A program made the position numbers and the translations under genes. 60,592 nucleotides of DNA from Nemertoderma westbladi (taxonomy: Eukaryota > Xenacoelomorpha > Nemertodermatida > Nemertodermatidae): contig JAUCBJ010004648.1 of assembly GCA_032718475.1 (NCBI GenBank), positions 1-60,592 on the forward strand, written 5' to 3'. The notes under the pieces are model-generated. The model was not told the DNA's origin. It saw only the letters and a program-made list of their open reading frames with translations, and did no database searches. Of this stretch, positions 1 through 11,500 are shown piece after piece (position 1 is the stretch's first letter; the number at the start of each line of letters is the position of its first letter).

Positions 1-299
1 AAACCCCATTGATTATAGTCCATCACTGCTCTCTCAATGGTTTCAAGATTACATAGATAAAAAGTTGTTTATTGACGGCGGTATAATTTATTATAAATTT
101 GACAATCAATCGTGGGTGTGGGTAGTAAGTATGATTTACCAGTTAAACATAATTAAGATTATGATCATGATTAAGATATCAGAATTGCATGAAAGTTAAT
201 AAGTACTGGTATAAGAACGGATAATTAATCCAAAATCAGTTCACTTAAATTCAATCACAAAAAAATAAATGTAACTATACTATATAATTATATAATACT
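1..299. other. AT-rich flank, nothing recognised
   Basis: No coding frame, repeat unit or RNA gene could be supported here. The sequence is AT-rich and runs up to a foldback repeat that starts at about 300. Confidence 0.5.
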
Positions 300-985
300 G
301 TATAACAGATATGAATAAAATTACTAAAAGGTTGTTTTATTAGTTATATGTTTAGCATGAATGAAAAATTTCGTGAAAATTTCATTTATTTATGACCAAT
401 TTTTTGTTGAACAAAGAAAAATGGTATTATCTAAAATAGCGGGAAGGTTTGAATTGTTCCTTAAACTTTAAACATCTTTATCGCTGAATGTTGGTTTTTC
501 ATGAAATGAAATAGGCTATTTATCCGCCAATTTTAACTGAAATGAGTTGAAATTTGGTACCCTTGTTCAGAATACCCTTTCCATAAATCTTCTAAACAAA
601 TTTGGCTGGAAATACCCTGGAGCCCTTTTTCATCAAAAAAGCACAAAAGGCCTTTTTTTGGGCCTTTTTGGTCTTAAATGGCCCCAAGCCATTTTCAGTT
701 AAAAACGTTCAGAAAAATTGGATCCAAGGGTCTTTTGAACTTATATTCCAAATTGCGACAAATTCCAACAAATATTGGTACAAATATAGCCTTTCGCGCA
801 AAAAGACACTTTTGGCCATTACAGAGCCATTTTGGGGACAATTTTAAAAATATGTTGTTTGGCTATTCTTAAACAACCCAGAAAATGTTTAGTAGTACAA
901 AAAATAATTTTGACCCAATTTTAGGGTCCAGTGAAACCAAAATGTGAGGTTACATTTGGGGGTGCCACCCCCCCCCCCCCCCCCA
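300..985 (+). repeat. Foldback/MITE-like repeat, left copy
   Basis: This stretch is closely related, in inverted orientation, to 59641-60390 at the other end of the window; for example AAATAGCGGGAAGGTTTGAA occurs in one and its complement in the other. Inside it, about 605-700 forms an imperfect hairpin whose arms both carry a CTGGAAATNCCCTGGAGCC-like sequence around AAAGGCCTTTTTTTGGGCCTTT. It ends in GGGGGTGCCACCCCC and a run of 17 C (968-984). ATTAA follows, so a TTAA target is possible but unproven. Boundaries are approximate. The short ORFs over it are chance. Confidence 0.6.
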
Positions 986-1398
986 TTAACTGTTTGTCGA
1001 GTGGTTATCGGTATATATATAAACTCGCTTTTATTTAGGATACTTCAGGTACTAGAATCATTAAATTTGCTACTTAAAAGTATATGAATTATCTAATAGA
1101 CCAAACCGTCAATATTTTAGAATTGCTCTTTATTATAAAAAAACTAAAGTAAAATGATAACTACGTGTGTTTAGTAATAACTTTAATATTTCATAAAACT
1201 ACTGTGAAATATCCAAACCGAAAATCTCAAAACAACTGAAAAATATATAATTGTAGGTAAAATTAACTTTGTAAACTTGTGTACCAATTTCCCATTTCCC
1301 ATAATATATTTGAATTTACTGAATCAAATAAATAATGAATAAAGTAAAGTAGCGAGGCACACCGCGTTGGACACAGTAGATGTTGTAAAAATAAGGGA
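986..1398. other. Flank between foldback repeat and E1
   Basis: No coding frame or repeat was recognised. It ends at the GTGTT target site used by element E1. Confidence 0.5.
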
Positions 1399-1403
1399 GT
1401 GTT
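1399..1403. repeat. Target-site duplication of E1 (GTGTT), left
   Basis: GTGTT directly precedes the first TG of the left LTR and is repeated directly after the last CA of the right LTR (19699-19703). A 5-bp duplication is normal for BEL/Pao integration. Confidence 0.9.
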
Positions 1404-2571
1404 TGTACGCGCTTTTGAAGACCTTTAGCAGTTTAACCTGCCAAAATTTATATGTCTTTTGGTTTATAAATAGACTTTAGAAGTTGACAAATATTTAATA
1501 CCAATAAACACAACATTAGCAGAAGCCAGCCTAGTGCGCGTCCATTCACCCGCTGGATATACCCGGGGGGCTGGATTCTGAGGGCTTAGATTATTATTGC
1601 AGTGTAAGCTTACTGTATTATTCGATTGATTGTTAATAAATAATTTCTGACTAATATTATTCACTTTCGGGAAATATTAACAGTTCCTTTAGGACGTGGC
1701 GCTCTATCTAGGTAAACAGAGATATGACTTATACTAATCACAACGGTAAGTCGGTAAGGCTTATGATTCACGTATGAGGCGCATTCTTTAGGAAATGCTT
1801 AGTTATCAGTCACAATCAGGCACACTACCGGTAACACACAATACTGCTCACTAATTTGCAGACCGTCAATGAATTTTATCATATATAAAGAGAACAGCAA
1901 CGGACCCATGTAGTGCTTATCAAATAGCATTAAATTCACTACAAACCACAATAATATAAGTCGCAATCGCTATATATAACCCGTCTCTCTAACCTGTAGT
2001 GTATCAAGAAAATTGGGAAATTTGGGTTCTTTATATATGTTCTCCAAATAATATTCAACCAAAACACAACAGTAAACAGCAGTATAATAATGTATGTTGA
2101 ACCGATAATGTAAGACTGAATTGAGATAAGATAAGATAACAGTTATACGCTCTATAATTTAAGCCTACTAATGTTTCTTCTAAAGTATGAAACGAATTAA
2201 CTTTAGAGCCGGTGTTCCTGGCCTAGATAGAAACAACACAAAGTATCAAAGAAAAAACAGTAAGACTGAACGCTCTAGCATGATCTGCCAAAAGCTCCAC
2301 ATCGACAGAAAAAATCGCTCTAATTGGCTGTTAAGCAAACAAAGAACCATGTGTCCAATGGCCGTTTCCATGTCAGCAACCAGCTGTTAGATGTCGTAAT
2401 CTGAATCATCAAGGCTAAGCTGTGCAAGGGTATTTGGTGCATTGCGGGTTTTTTGCCTTACCATGTCCTCCAAAGCACGTATCTAGAAGAATGACTTTTA
2501 TGTCCGTTAAAACACCTATAACGGTACCTTGCGGGCGAGGGGGACTGAGTATATCCGCAAAAGCTTTTACA
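1404..2571 (-). repeat. E1 3' LTR
   Basis: It runs, read on the plus strand, from TGTACGCGC to GCTTTTACA and is 1168 bp. It matches 18578-19698 almost base for base but has 47 extra bases at about 2135-2181 (from TTATACGCTC to AAAGTATG). A CCAAT-box motif of the 5' LTR is altered here (CTAATTGG instead of CTGATTGG on the plus strand). Short ORFs over it are chance. Confidence 0.93.
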
Positions 2572-2580
2572 CCGCTCCCA
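2572..2580 (-). promoter_or_regulatory. Candidate polypurine tract of E1
   Basis: On the element strand TGGGAGCGG abuts the 3' LTR. Purine-rich sequence in this place normally primes plus-strand DNA synthesis. E2 has the weaker TGTGAGCAG in the same position. Confidence 0.55.
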
Positions 2581-2649
2581 GAAAAAGGGATTCAAGTTTA
2601 TAAATATACAAAAATCACAGTTTCTAATATATGTAAATACTCTAAACAG

Positions 2650-5600
2650 TTAGTCTTTCTTGCGCGGACGGCGTTTACGCAGTTTTTTAAAGCTAGCCAG
2701 AGTCCTTTTCTCTTTGGGGCGAGCCACTTTACAGGGAGGGCTATAACTCCTGGGTGAAGGGTGCAATATGATTGCATCAGAGGGTGTAGGATTATGGTCG
2801 GTGTATCCGCCAGTCGAAGTACCGGGTTGATTGACATCAACGTCGGGGGAGAGGGGTCTAACAGCTTTGAGAGCTCGTTTTAAGACAGCCGCTCTTACGG
2901 GTCCTTTACGAGTGGTCTGAACGAGGGCCGTGGGTGGACCATAGGCAGTTAGAAACCTCCGGGGTTTAATGGTTCTTTCCAACTCGCGTTCGCGGGCTCG
3001 GTATTCGTAAGGCCGTCGATATACTTCCTGTAACTCGGGGTGTGAGTTAACAAACAAGTCTCCATAGTCCGGATCCTGACGGATATAATTGATTAAGTTA
3101 TAGGAATGAAGGTCGCTAGGATTAACACTCCTGAGAAATTTGCGTACGAATTTGGTTGAAATACATTCTCCGACGCGCTTCAGTAGCTCGTAACTCGATA
3201 TGCGTGATTTCTGTTCGACCGAAGCGAATAGATAAGGATGGAACGCATAAACTCCTTCGTAAGCGCGTCCGGGATAATAGCGATGGCGCGAATCACAATG
3301 TAAATCAGCGTTCGCTTCCCAAGCTCTGATGTTACGTAGTGTGATCATTTCATCTACGCTTTCCAAATCGTGATTAAAAGGGCAATCGAAACTGGCATGT
3401 CCCTTTAGCTGACAATGGTGACATTGAGTCATAAATTGAGGGCAAACCGCAAAGATATGCAAGTTATTGAGTCTGCAATATGCGCAATAAATTTCCATAG
3501 TCGGTTGTTCTTGGAAATAGGAACAGCGGACGTTTGTGTCCATGGGCGTATCATGGTCTCTCGATGCACATAACCGACAACGTTGCCTAGAAACATAGTT
3601 GGCATGTTGATAATCGTAAGCAGTGAGACATTGTGGACCTTGATACCATTCTATGATGTAATCGTTGTCGCTGTTCCGGGGCGCGATAGGCTGAATCTCC
3701 TCAGATTCTAGACATATTGGTTCGTCTTCCAAGTGCATAGCCGAGGTGGGCGTGTCTGTCTCTTCAGGCGGACCTATTGTCTGAATTTCCACGACAGAAT
3801 AACCTGTGGGGATTCGAGGTCTTTGTATAACAGAGGAGTGCAAGTTCGATATACAAATCTCTTGGAAAATGGCGAATCCAGCGCTATCCAACTTCTCTGC
3901 AGCTGAGTTTCTTAGGCTGAGTTTGGTCAAAGCGCGGTCTTTAAATTGGCTATCCACGTTGCGGAACGGGGTTAAAAATCGTCGGAAACATTCGAAGCGG
4001 ATGAATTTATTATGTTCATCTAGCTTAGCGAGTTTGGTCCCAAGTATTAATGGATGGGCGCGTATAGTACGACTGCACACATCGGCTAGCCAACCGGCAA
4101 GTGTGGTGTTTTCAAAGATCGTGTATATAGCTAAGGAGGGACGGAGTGGAACACTCATGAAGCTATACACGGCGCCAGGTGCGGTCAATGGTCCATCAAA
4201 GTATAATCGAGAATAATGGTCTCCGTATACTTGTTGATAGTTAATGGGATTTCCGACTTTGAAATTCCATCCGTATTCCTGAAAGGCAAGATGTCCGATG
4301 GAAGTTCGTTGCACCTTTGTAATGTTGCTAGACATGTTAGCATACATGGTGCGGAAGAAACCTCGACCTTCTGCCCAGGGAGCAATCAGCTGAGTATCAA
4401 CGAAAGGGTATGGAATGTTCTCCATATTCCGAAAGTCGTTTTGGAGATCTCCATAAACAGCTGAGCCGATTTTAAGGATTCTTTCGTTGAACAACATCTC
4501 GAGTACGGGCTGGGGTAACATCGATCCATCGATGCCCATGGCCGGTTTGCGTTCGGTGTCAATGACGTAACGCTGCGCGAGTTCGAATTGTCCATGTCGG
4601 AGATTCTTTTGTGTTTCGGTGAGAGTTTCAAAAGAATAATCAATCACGTCGGAACACGCTCGAGTAAACACGTGGGTAGAACCAGCTAATCCGCGTATGT
4701 GGATCATGCGCGTAGTTCCTAGTTCTCCGACCGGAACGCTACCTTCATTATCGTAGGTGACAACTCCATACATCTCAATAACATTAAGAGTTTCATTCCA
4801 CTCCTTGGTGGCGTTCTCTAGGGTCATCCCTACTGGATGCCACAAGGTGGCGCATTGGTTAGCGTCAGGGAGATCGCTATACTTCATGTGCCGAGTGATA
4901 TACGTCTCCACATTTCCATATCTTTGTATTTTCTCTTCATCAAATAATACATCTAGATTCCAATGGACTAATCGAGTTTTAATAAATCCATCGAGATTAT
5001 AAGGGGGTTCTATATCTTTCTCGATTCTAGAAATGTTATATGGTTTTCTAAATGAGTTTACTTTTACTAACTGATCCAGATGTTTCTGCAATTGTTCGAG
5101 TTCGACAATGTCTAGAGGATTTATTAGTGGTAGAAACTTTAAATTATGCGTCGGGTCTTCTGGTTTTACCATATAATATTGAGTCAGATTAACGTAATAA
5201 GGGTGGTCTTTAATCCCATAAAACGAGTTCTGTAAAGGTCTACCGCGTATGTTGACATCGTGTACCATACGACGGACAAGATCCGCTCGATTGTCCGGAG
5301 GTTCAACGAGTATACCGTCAACACGAGCGGCCTCTATCGGCGGACGCTGTAACATAGGGGCGTCAGCGATAAGATTTTGCGATCCTGTACTGATATCAAC
5401 CGGTTGAGGTTGTATCGTCGTGAAGAGTTTGTCTCCGAAATGTGGAATCATCGAGGGATGACGAATGGTTTGAGAGTAGAGGTCTGTCATAAGGATTTGA
5501 GCTTCAGGTTGGGCTAAAGCGGCTTCTTCTCTCTCTTCCAGTTTCGTGTGTTTCTCCTCGAGTAGATTTTCTTCCGCTTGTCTCTGTAAGCGTTCATCCA

Positions 5601-6903
5601 AAAATTCTTGTAGAGAATACGTGCGTCCAAGCTCGATGTCTTCCTCGAGGTTTTGGATTTCTCTATCGAACTGTGGCAAGGCTAGCTCCTTCACCGATTG
5701 GACTTGTTGTTGTAATTTACGTTTCTCTAAACAATCTTGTGTTCCCTTTCCGATCTTCTGTCGAATAGCATCTAAAGCGTTTCTTATAACGCTCTCCTCG
5801 ACTTCCGTGGCGGGTTGCATCAGGTTTAATCCTGGACGATTGTAAGGATCAAAGGGCGATATGAGTTGCCCGCGTCCCAATCCGGCCAAGTAGGATGGGC
5901 GAATGTCTAACGAACCCACTACCGGAGCGCCACCGATTAATTGTTCGGGTAACACTAAGTCTTTGAACAGAGAATATAGTTCGGGAGGATCAGTGATACT
6001 GTTAGGATCAAGAGTTTGAGGTCTCACTAGGGAATGAGGAGGCCTGACCGAGTATTCCGGAACTCTGATCATGGGTTTATTCAGTGATCGTTTAAGACTA
6101 GCGATCGTAGGTGGTACGTCGAACAGGTTTCGCTCGAAACTCCCGTAAGTGTAACGCGTAAAGCTGAGTTTAGCGCAACGTCTCCGCGGATGTTTATGTC
6201 TTTCAGTTTGTTGGTTGGGTCTAGGGCATTCGTCACAATAATACCAAAGACGTACGTCCTGCAGAGGAAACGCGGGTGATCGTTCTCCAGTTTTGCAATA
6301 TTCTTCCATTTGTTCAAAACTATCCGGGATAACAGGTAGTGGACGATCGGCGGTAAGATACATCATCGTGAAATAGAGCCGTTTGAGTTCTACCACAGGG
6401 TCCTGATGTATACCTTGAGGATATCGAGTCTCTAGGTTCTGCTGACTGTCGATGTTGAGATAGGTTTCTCTCAAAAATTCTAGGTATTCGTTGAAGTCGA
6501 TGCGTTTATCCGGTTCTTCAACGTTTTCTCTTTCCAGTCTACTACGAATAGAATTTTCGTGATCTATTCTCGGTTTATCGTTACGACTCCGCTGGGTATG
6601 ATATTTAAATAGAACCATTTCCCTCTCTGTATCTATATCGTCCGTATCATGCAAATCGATAGGATGGCCGGTAGTTAAGAAGTCCATATACGTACCATTA
6701 CGATTCGTATAGCGAGTGGTGAATTTTCGATAGTCCAATTCACGCGCAAGTTGCTCTTGGGACATCGGCGGTTCGATATAACGACCATCGTCCTCCGTAA
6801 TGGTTGGATCGGCTTCACCGCGTATTAAGCTATCCACAAATGCTTGTAAAGGTAGGGCATATCGCTCCCTAATACCAAGATCATCTTCTATCAACTCCGT
6901 CAT
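2650..6903 (-). CDS. E1 accessory protein, 1417 aa, exonuclease-like fold plus zinc knuckles
   Basis: Intact ORF between pol and the 3' LTR. Seen: an N-terminal region (1-330) also present in E2 and, more distantly, in E4; a Cys/His cluster near 223-243; a Glu/Gln-rich likely coiled coil (395-465); a middle region (about 710-935); Cys/His motifs at C1109/C1112, C1140-C1143-H1149-C1154 and a canonical CX2CX4HX4C at C1161-C1164-H1169-C1174; and a basic tail (KKLRKRRPRKKD). The middle region reads like a DEDD 3'-5' exonuclease (PF01612 type): YDNEG at 717-721 as motif I (D718, E720), RILKIGSAVYGDL at 808-820 as motif II (D819), then FVDTQL at 834-839, and GPLTAPGAVYSFMS at 904-917, where YxxxD would be motif III but has serine at 917. 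I see no signal peptide or membrane segment, so it is unlikely to be an envelope protein. The exonuclease reading is by eye; activity is doubtful because motif III is broken. Confidence 0.9.
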   Translation of the reverse strand: MTELIEDDLGIRERYALPLQAFVDSLIRGEADPTITEDDGRYIEPPMSQEQLARELDYRKFTTRYTNRNGTYMDFLTTGHPIDLHDTDDIDTEREMVLFKYHTQRSRNDKPRIDHENSIRSRLERENVEEPDKRIDFNEYLEFLRETYLNIDSQQNLETRYPQGIHQDPVVELKRLYFTMMYLTADRPLPVIPDSFEQMEEYCKTGERSPAFPLQDVRLWYYCDECPRPNQQTERHKHPRRRCAKLSFTRYTYGSFERNLFDVPPTIASLKRSLNKPMIRVPEYSVRPPHSLVRPQTLDPNSITDPPELYSLFKDLVLPEQLIGGAPVVGSLDIRPSYLAGLGRGQLISPFDPYNRPGLNLMQPATEVEESVIRNALDAIRQKIGKGTQDCLEKRKLQQQVQSVKELALPQFDREIQNLEEDIELGRTYSLQEFLDERLQRQAEENLLEEKHTKLEEREEAALAQPEAQILMTDLYSQTIRHPSMIPHFGDKLFTTIQPQPVDISTGSQNLIADAPMLQRPPIEAARVDGILVEPPDNRADLVRRMVHDVNIRGRPLQNSFYGIKDHPYYVNLTQYYMVKPEDPTHNLKFLPLINPLDIVELEQLQKHLDQLVKVNSFRKPYNISRIEKDIEPPYNLDGFIKTRLVHWNLDVLFDEEKIQRYGNVETYITRHMKYSDLPDANQCATLWHPVGMTLENATKEWNETLNVIEMYGVVTYDNEGSVPVGELGTTRMIHIRGLAGSTHVFTRACSDVIDYSFETLTETQKNLRHGQFELAQRYVIDTERKPAMGIDGSMLPQPVLEMLFNERILKIGSAVYGDLQNDFRNMENIPYPFVDTQLIAPWAEGRGFFRTMYANMSSNITKVQRTSIGHLAFQEYGWNFKVGNPINYQQVYGDHYSRLYFDGPLTAPGAVYSFMSVPLRPSLAIYTIFENTTLAGWLADVCSRTIRAHPLILGTKLAKLDEHNKFIRFECFRRFLTPFRNVDSQFKDRALTKLSLRNSAAEKLDSAGFAIFQEICISNLHSSVIQRPRIPTGYSVVEIQTIGPPEETDTPTSAMHLEDEPICLESEEIQPIAPRNSDNDYIIEWYQGPQCLTAYDYQHANYVSRQRCRLCASRDHDTPMDTNVRCSYFQEQPTMEIYCAYCRLNNLHIFAVCPQFMTQCHHCQLKGHASFDCPFNHDLESVDEMITLRNIRAWEANADLHCDSRHRYYPGRAYEGVYAFHPYLFASVEQKSRISSYELLKRVGECISTKFVRKFLRSVNPSDLHSYNLINYIRQDPDYGDLFVNSHPELQEVYRRPYEYRARERELERTIKPRRFLTAYGPPTALVQTTRKGPVRAAVLKRALKAVRPLSPDVDVNQPGTSTGGYTDHNPTPSDAIILHPSPRSYSPPCKVARPKEKRTLASFKKLRKRRPRKKD
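3382..3579 (-). other. Zinc-knuckle cluster of the accessory ORF (residues 1109-1174)
   Basis: It contains C1161HHC1164QLKGH1169ASFDC1174, a perfect CX2CX4HX4C retroviral-type knuckle, preceded by C1140AYC1143RLNNLH1149IFAVC1154 (CX2CX5HX4C) and a CRLC pair. Such motifs usually bind single-stranded nucleic acid. Confidence 0.75.
4099..4761 (-). other. DEDD exonuclease-like region of the accessory ORF (residues 715-935)
   Basis: The order and spacing of motif I (D718-N-E720), a beta-strand-like MIHI segment at 733-736, LFNERILKIGSAVYGDLQND at 804-823 and a final PLT...Y segment follow the 3'-5' exonuclease family. About 40 residues (745-785) appear extra between motif I and motif II. The missing motif III aspartate resembles inactive, RNA-binding members such as EXD1. 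This is inference from motif reading only. Confidence 0.45.
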
Positions 6904-8521
6904 ATCTGCTATCTGAGTTTATTAATATCAAATATGTTTATATTTAGGCGAGCGGGCGTCGCTGCCTACTACTCTTTGCCCCCAGACAGTGGGATTCTCA
7001 GCGCCGATGTACCGTTGTCGCGCTGTTTACGCCAACATGTAGCAACATCACGACAACGATAACCGGCACAAGTCACTCCACTGTCCGTCCCAAAGGCTTG
7101 GATCCACTTAGGTTCTTTCTATAGGAGAGTTGGGCTACTTTTACAATTGCGACTAGCTACTGTAAACATACTTTAGCAGTAACATTCACCTATAAAGGCA
7201 CAAATTCCACACAACTGTCACCAACTGCACACATACAGGCCATTTGTCCGTTAGTCAGTGCCTTCCAGAATGTCACGTTATTACTGTGTATCCTTGGATA
7301 CTAACAGTATGCTATATATTCTCTATGCTATGCAATGGGACAAGCTTTCTATTGTTCTTTTAACTTGCTTCTAATTCTAGCGTGGGTGTTGCTATGGTGA
7401 CATTATGGAATGCTAGCGGTAGAATTAGGGTAATTCTCATGCATACAGATCTGGGATGCTATTTAATAATAATTCTTTAATTGTCAATATCCTCTTTATG
7501 CATGATTTTATTAATTTTATCGGCTATTGACTATATGTTGGAGATTCTCGCACTCTAATACACTCGATAGGATGAATCTCCGCTCCCGTGATCTATTAAT
7601 TAATGGAATTTTGGGAATGTTATAAATTGCGCAAAATGACAATTTATGAAATTCATTAAAAATATGAATTTAAATTTATTCCCGTGAATTTTATTATTTG
7701 ATGTTAAAATTGACACAATTTGATTCCAGAGCAGGTCTGGGGACATAGGATCCTTAATTCTATGAAAATTGTCTTTTAAGAGTATCGGTAAGTGCTGCGA
7801 TATCTTAATTGACTAGAAATTTAAATGATCTGAATTTTACAGATTTTAATAAATATTAAATTAATATTTAAGATGGGCACCGATTTATTCCAGAACTTGT
7901 CTGGGGACGTTAACCACTGATTCTAGAATTTGTCTTTCAAGTATATCGGTGGGTGCCACGATATCTTAATCGACTAGAATTACTGATGGTCAAAAGGTTT
8001 AACAGATTTATTTGCGTTTTACGCTACTGTTATATGGACATCACGCTACTATATGTATTATTTAATATAAGGTAGAAGAGCAATATCACACGAAGCAATG
8101 TCAGTGTGAAGAGGCAAGTCGTTTCCAAGGTCTACCCAGAGCTTGGTTTAGCCGAGACACGAGGATCTGAACTTTGCATTCCTAATACTCTGCCTACCAA
8201 TAATACTTGAATATAGTAGTGGCTTTATTGTACTTGAATAAGTACGGACATTTCATCTTACTGTAGTCACGTATTTATAATATGATACGGACAGTAAGGA
8301 AAGAGAAAAATTATTTCTCGCCGTCATACTAAATATATATTATATATGTAATTACGTAATAAACACTAATATATTGCACTAATCTACCAAATAATCTAAA
8401 ATAACCTTCTACTAAATAAAATTGAATAAAAACGATTATAATAAAGTACATAATAAAGTTCGCATATAAAAATATAATAAAATAGATAAAATAATATAGT
8501 GATACACCCACTCCAGACGTA
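6904..8521 (-). other. E1 spacer between pol and accessory ORF
   Basis: Non-coding and AT-rich. It contains two diverged tandem repeats of about 164 bp (around 7700-8000), and a hairpin near 8255-8300 with CTTACTGT/ACAGTAAG arms. The same layout and much of the sequence recur in E2 (43890-45544), so the spacer is under some constraint or is simply inherited. A promoter or splice acceptor for the accessory ORF would be expected here, but I cannot point to one. Confidence 0.6.
7726..7904 (-). repeat. Two tandem hairpins CCAGA-N5-TCTGG
   Basis: On the element strand a stem CCAGA/TCTGG encloses CCTGC at 7726-7740 and CAAGT at 7890-7904, 164 bp apart. E2 keeps two copies (44514-44528 and 44694-44708) with loops CAAGT and CATGT. 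The stems are constant and the loops vary. Confidence 0.55.
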
Positions 8522-11500
8522 TCACGTTGGGGAGTCCCTAGATGTTTGAGGAATTAGGGAGGTGGTCGTGGGAAGAGTGTCTTGCCTTCCATAGTTTCCA
8601 GAGAGTTCTCTGTCTCTTTCCAGTAAACATAAACGACCAACTGGGCGATTGAGTTGTTGCGTCTCAAAGATTATGCCTGGCTTCTTGAAGTTACGCCGCA
8701 TGACGACAAGTTCTACTGAGCGCACTAAACCATCATCCGAGATGTGAGTCTCGATGATACGACCTGTCTGCCACCGTTTACGTGGGAGGTCTTGATCTAC
8801 AATAAGCACCATATCTCCGGCGCTGACGTTTTCTTGCTGCGCAAACCACTTAGTTCGAAGTTGTAGCGTGGGCAGATAATGTTTCTCGAAATGGTCAGCG
8901 AAACGACGGGATAGCAACTGCATAAGTTGCCAAGTTCGACGGCAGTATTCGTCTCCGTCGGCAATCTCCGATCGTGGGAGCATGGCTACAGGTTTCTTCA
9001 GTAGGAAGTGCGCGGGTGTTAGCGCTTCCAGGGAATCGGGACTCGATGAGACTGGCATAAGCGGTCTCTCGTTGAGATAGGCAGCTATTTCCTCCATTAA
9101 CGTCCGCAAAAGTTCGTCGGTGAGATACGCGCGGCATGGCACTATAAAGTGAAATGCGGTTTTGACACTTCGAATTAATCTCTCCCAACTTCCTCCCCAC
9201 CAAGGGGCGTCGGCGGCGTTGAAGGTCCAGCTAGACGCTGTTATCCTTAGCTGGTCGTCCACCTGTCTTTGGTTCCAGTCCTTCACGTAAGCCTGTATTT
9301 CGTTGTTGGCACCAATGAAGTTCGTTCCCTTATCCGATCTCATGGTATTACTCGTCCCGAAGCGAGCGATCTGTCGTCGTAAACTTAATACGAAGCTGTT
9401 GGTAGATAGATCGTTCACCATATCGAGATGGATGGCTCTGCAAGTCATGCATACGAAGATGACACACCATCTCTTGACTATAGTCCTAGCACGATATACT
9501 TCAATAGGGCCAAATAAATCTACACCAGTATTAGTAAAAGGTGGTTCATAGAAGCTTACTCGTTCCCTAGGTAATTCTGCCTCTCGCTGTGTTAAAGGCC
9601 TACTGAATGCTTTCCTACAGGGTATGCAGTTCCTAAGAACTTGGTTCAGAGCTCTACGGGGTTTATCAAAATAATAGCGAGTTTGAATTTCGCTAAGAAC
9701 TCGTTCTCTACCAGCATGATAAAGTTTACTGTGAACATCTACAATCATCTTGATTTGTACTTCAAGATTTCTAATGAGTATGGGGAATTTAGTGTCAAAG
9801 GATAATGGCGCATTGGTGAGCCTTCCTCCAACACGTATTAACCCATCTATCATTGTGCTAGAGAATCGATCCCTTAAGCGCATCTGCGGATTTCTCAACA
9901 ACAGAAAATACTTATCAGAATCCTCATAGCATTGCAGGAGTCTCAGTATCTGCTTATTGGTTTCTTCATGCTCCTGGTAACTAATTTTCTCCTTTAGAAA
10001 CCGGTCGGATGTTTTATATTTGGGTAAATTTTTAATAACATGAACTTGCGCAGATGTCAATGGAGCGGTATCACTAGTGGTCTTAGTCCTGGAGTAGTGA
10101 TGATGAAGACATAGTCTTAAATATGTGACGGCTTTACAGAGCCTATTCCAGGAACTGTAGTGATGCATTGCTCTCTGCAGCAGGGGTGAGATTCCTTGCG
10201 AGACGTCTGGTATTCCAGATTTCCAATCTCTATCTCGAATTTCCGCAACAGACTTATTTGTGGCGAGGGATTGTGGATCCGAAGCATCGTTTCCGGAAGC
10301 ATGTAATACAGATAGATCGATAGTCGGTTTAAATAACTTCGATTTACTCGCCCGGGTTTTAGGTTTGACTGTCTCCGCTCCCTTGGCTTGTCTAATCTGC
10401 GCCGTAGTAAGGTGAGGAGGCCATTCATCCTCTTCCTTGCTCAGGAAGTCGGGTCCACCCAACCAATCTGGAGTATCTATCAGTTCCTGTGGAGTTGCTC
10501 CCCTGGAGGCGATATCGGCTGGATTAATCGTACCAGGGCAATGTCTCCATTGATCTATCTTTGTGCGACTAAGAATAATAGCTAACCTGTTAGTAACAAA
10601 AACGCTGAACTGACAGACTTCATTGGTTAGATACTCCAACACGAGTAAAGCGTCGGTCCAATAAACCGTTTTCTCCAGTGGATAGTCGATTTGTTCCGTT
10701 ACGTTCCGGCCGATGGCTGTAGCGTATAAAGCCGCCTTTAACTCCGCTCGAGGAACCTTTAACTTGTTGTTAATCAATGAGGTAACCAAGGCGACTTTGA
10801 TTCCATCCGGGGTTTCGACTCGCAGATATTCTACTATACCTATTCCCATGTCGCTGGCGTCTCCAAACACATGGAGTTGATAGGAATACGTAGGAAGAAC
10901 ATGGCCAAAATATGCACGGGAAATTATAAAGTTCTCGATGGCAGGTAGAGAATCTTCCCATTTCATCCATTTCTTTAACAATTCTCCCTTAAGCGGATCG
11001 TCCCATGAGTGGTTTTCAAGCCACATTTGTTGTACTAAACTCCGAGCAATCAATATAACTGGGCTTATAAATCCCAATAGGTCGAAATAAGTGCTCAGGA
11101 TACTTAAACAAATCCTTTTGGTCCGAACTGGATTATCTCGCTGTTTTAACTGAAAAAACAGGATGTCTCTTTCAGTGTCCCACTTCAAGCCAAGCGTCTT
11201 GGTTTCAGGAAGATCGTCCTTTATTAAGTCTAGGTCTTTCGCTCCTCGGTCTTCTACCGGTATCGCTTCCAGAAACTCACGGGAGTTGCTGGTGAATTTC
11301 GTCAGTCGAAATCCACCTCTTTTCAAACACTCTACCGTTCCTTTCGCGACATCTATGGCTTCTTCTACTGATGGAAGGGACCTTAAATTGTCGTCCATGT
11401 ATATATTCCGTTTGATGTTGTCTATCACCTCTTTTGAGAAGGCGTCTCGGTTGTCATTCGCAGTGGTTCGCACCACGGAGCAGGCGTTGGAAGGGCTTGA

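Noticed and set aside
2650-6903. Accessory ORF as a retroviral-type envelope
   Set aside because: No signal peptide, no membrane segment and no fusion-peptide-like stretch. Zinc knuckles and a basic tail point to nucleic-acid binding.
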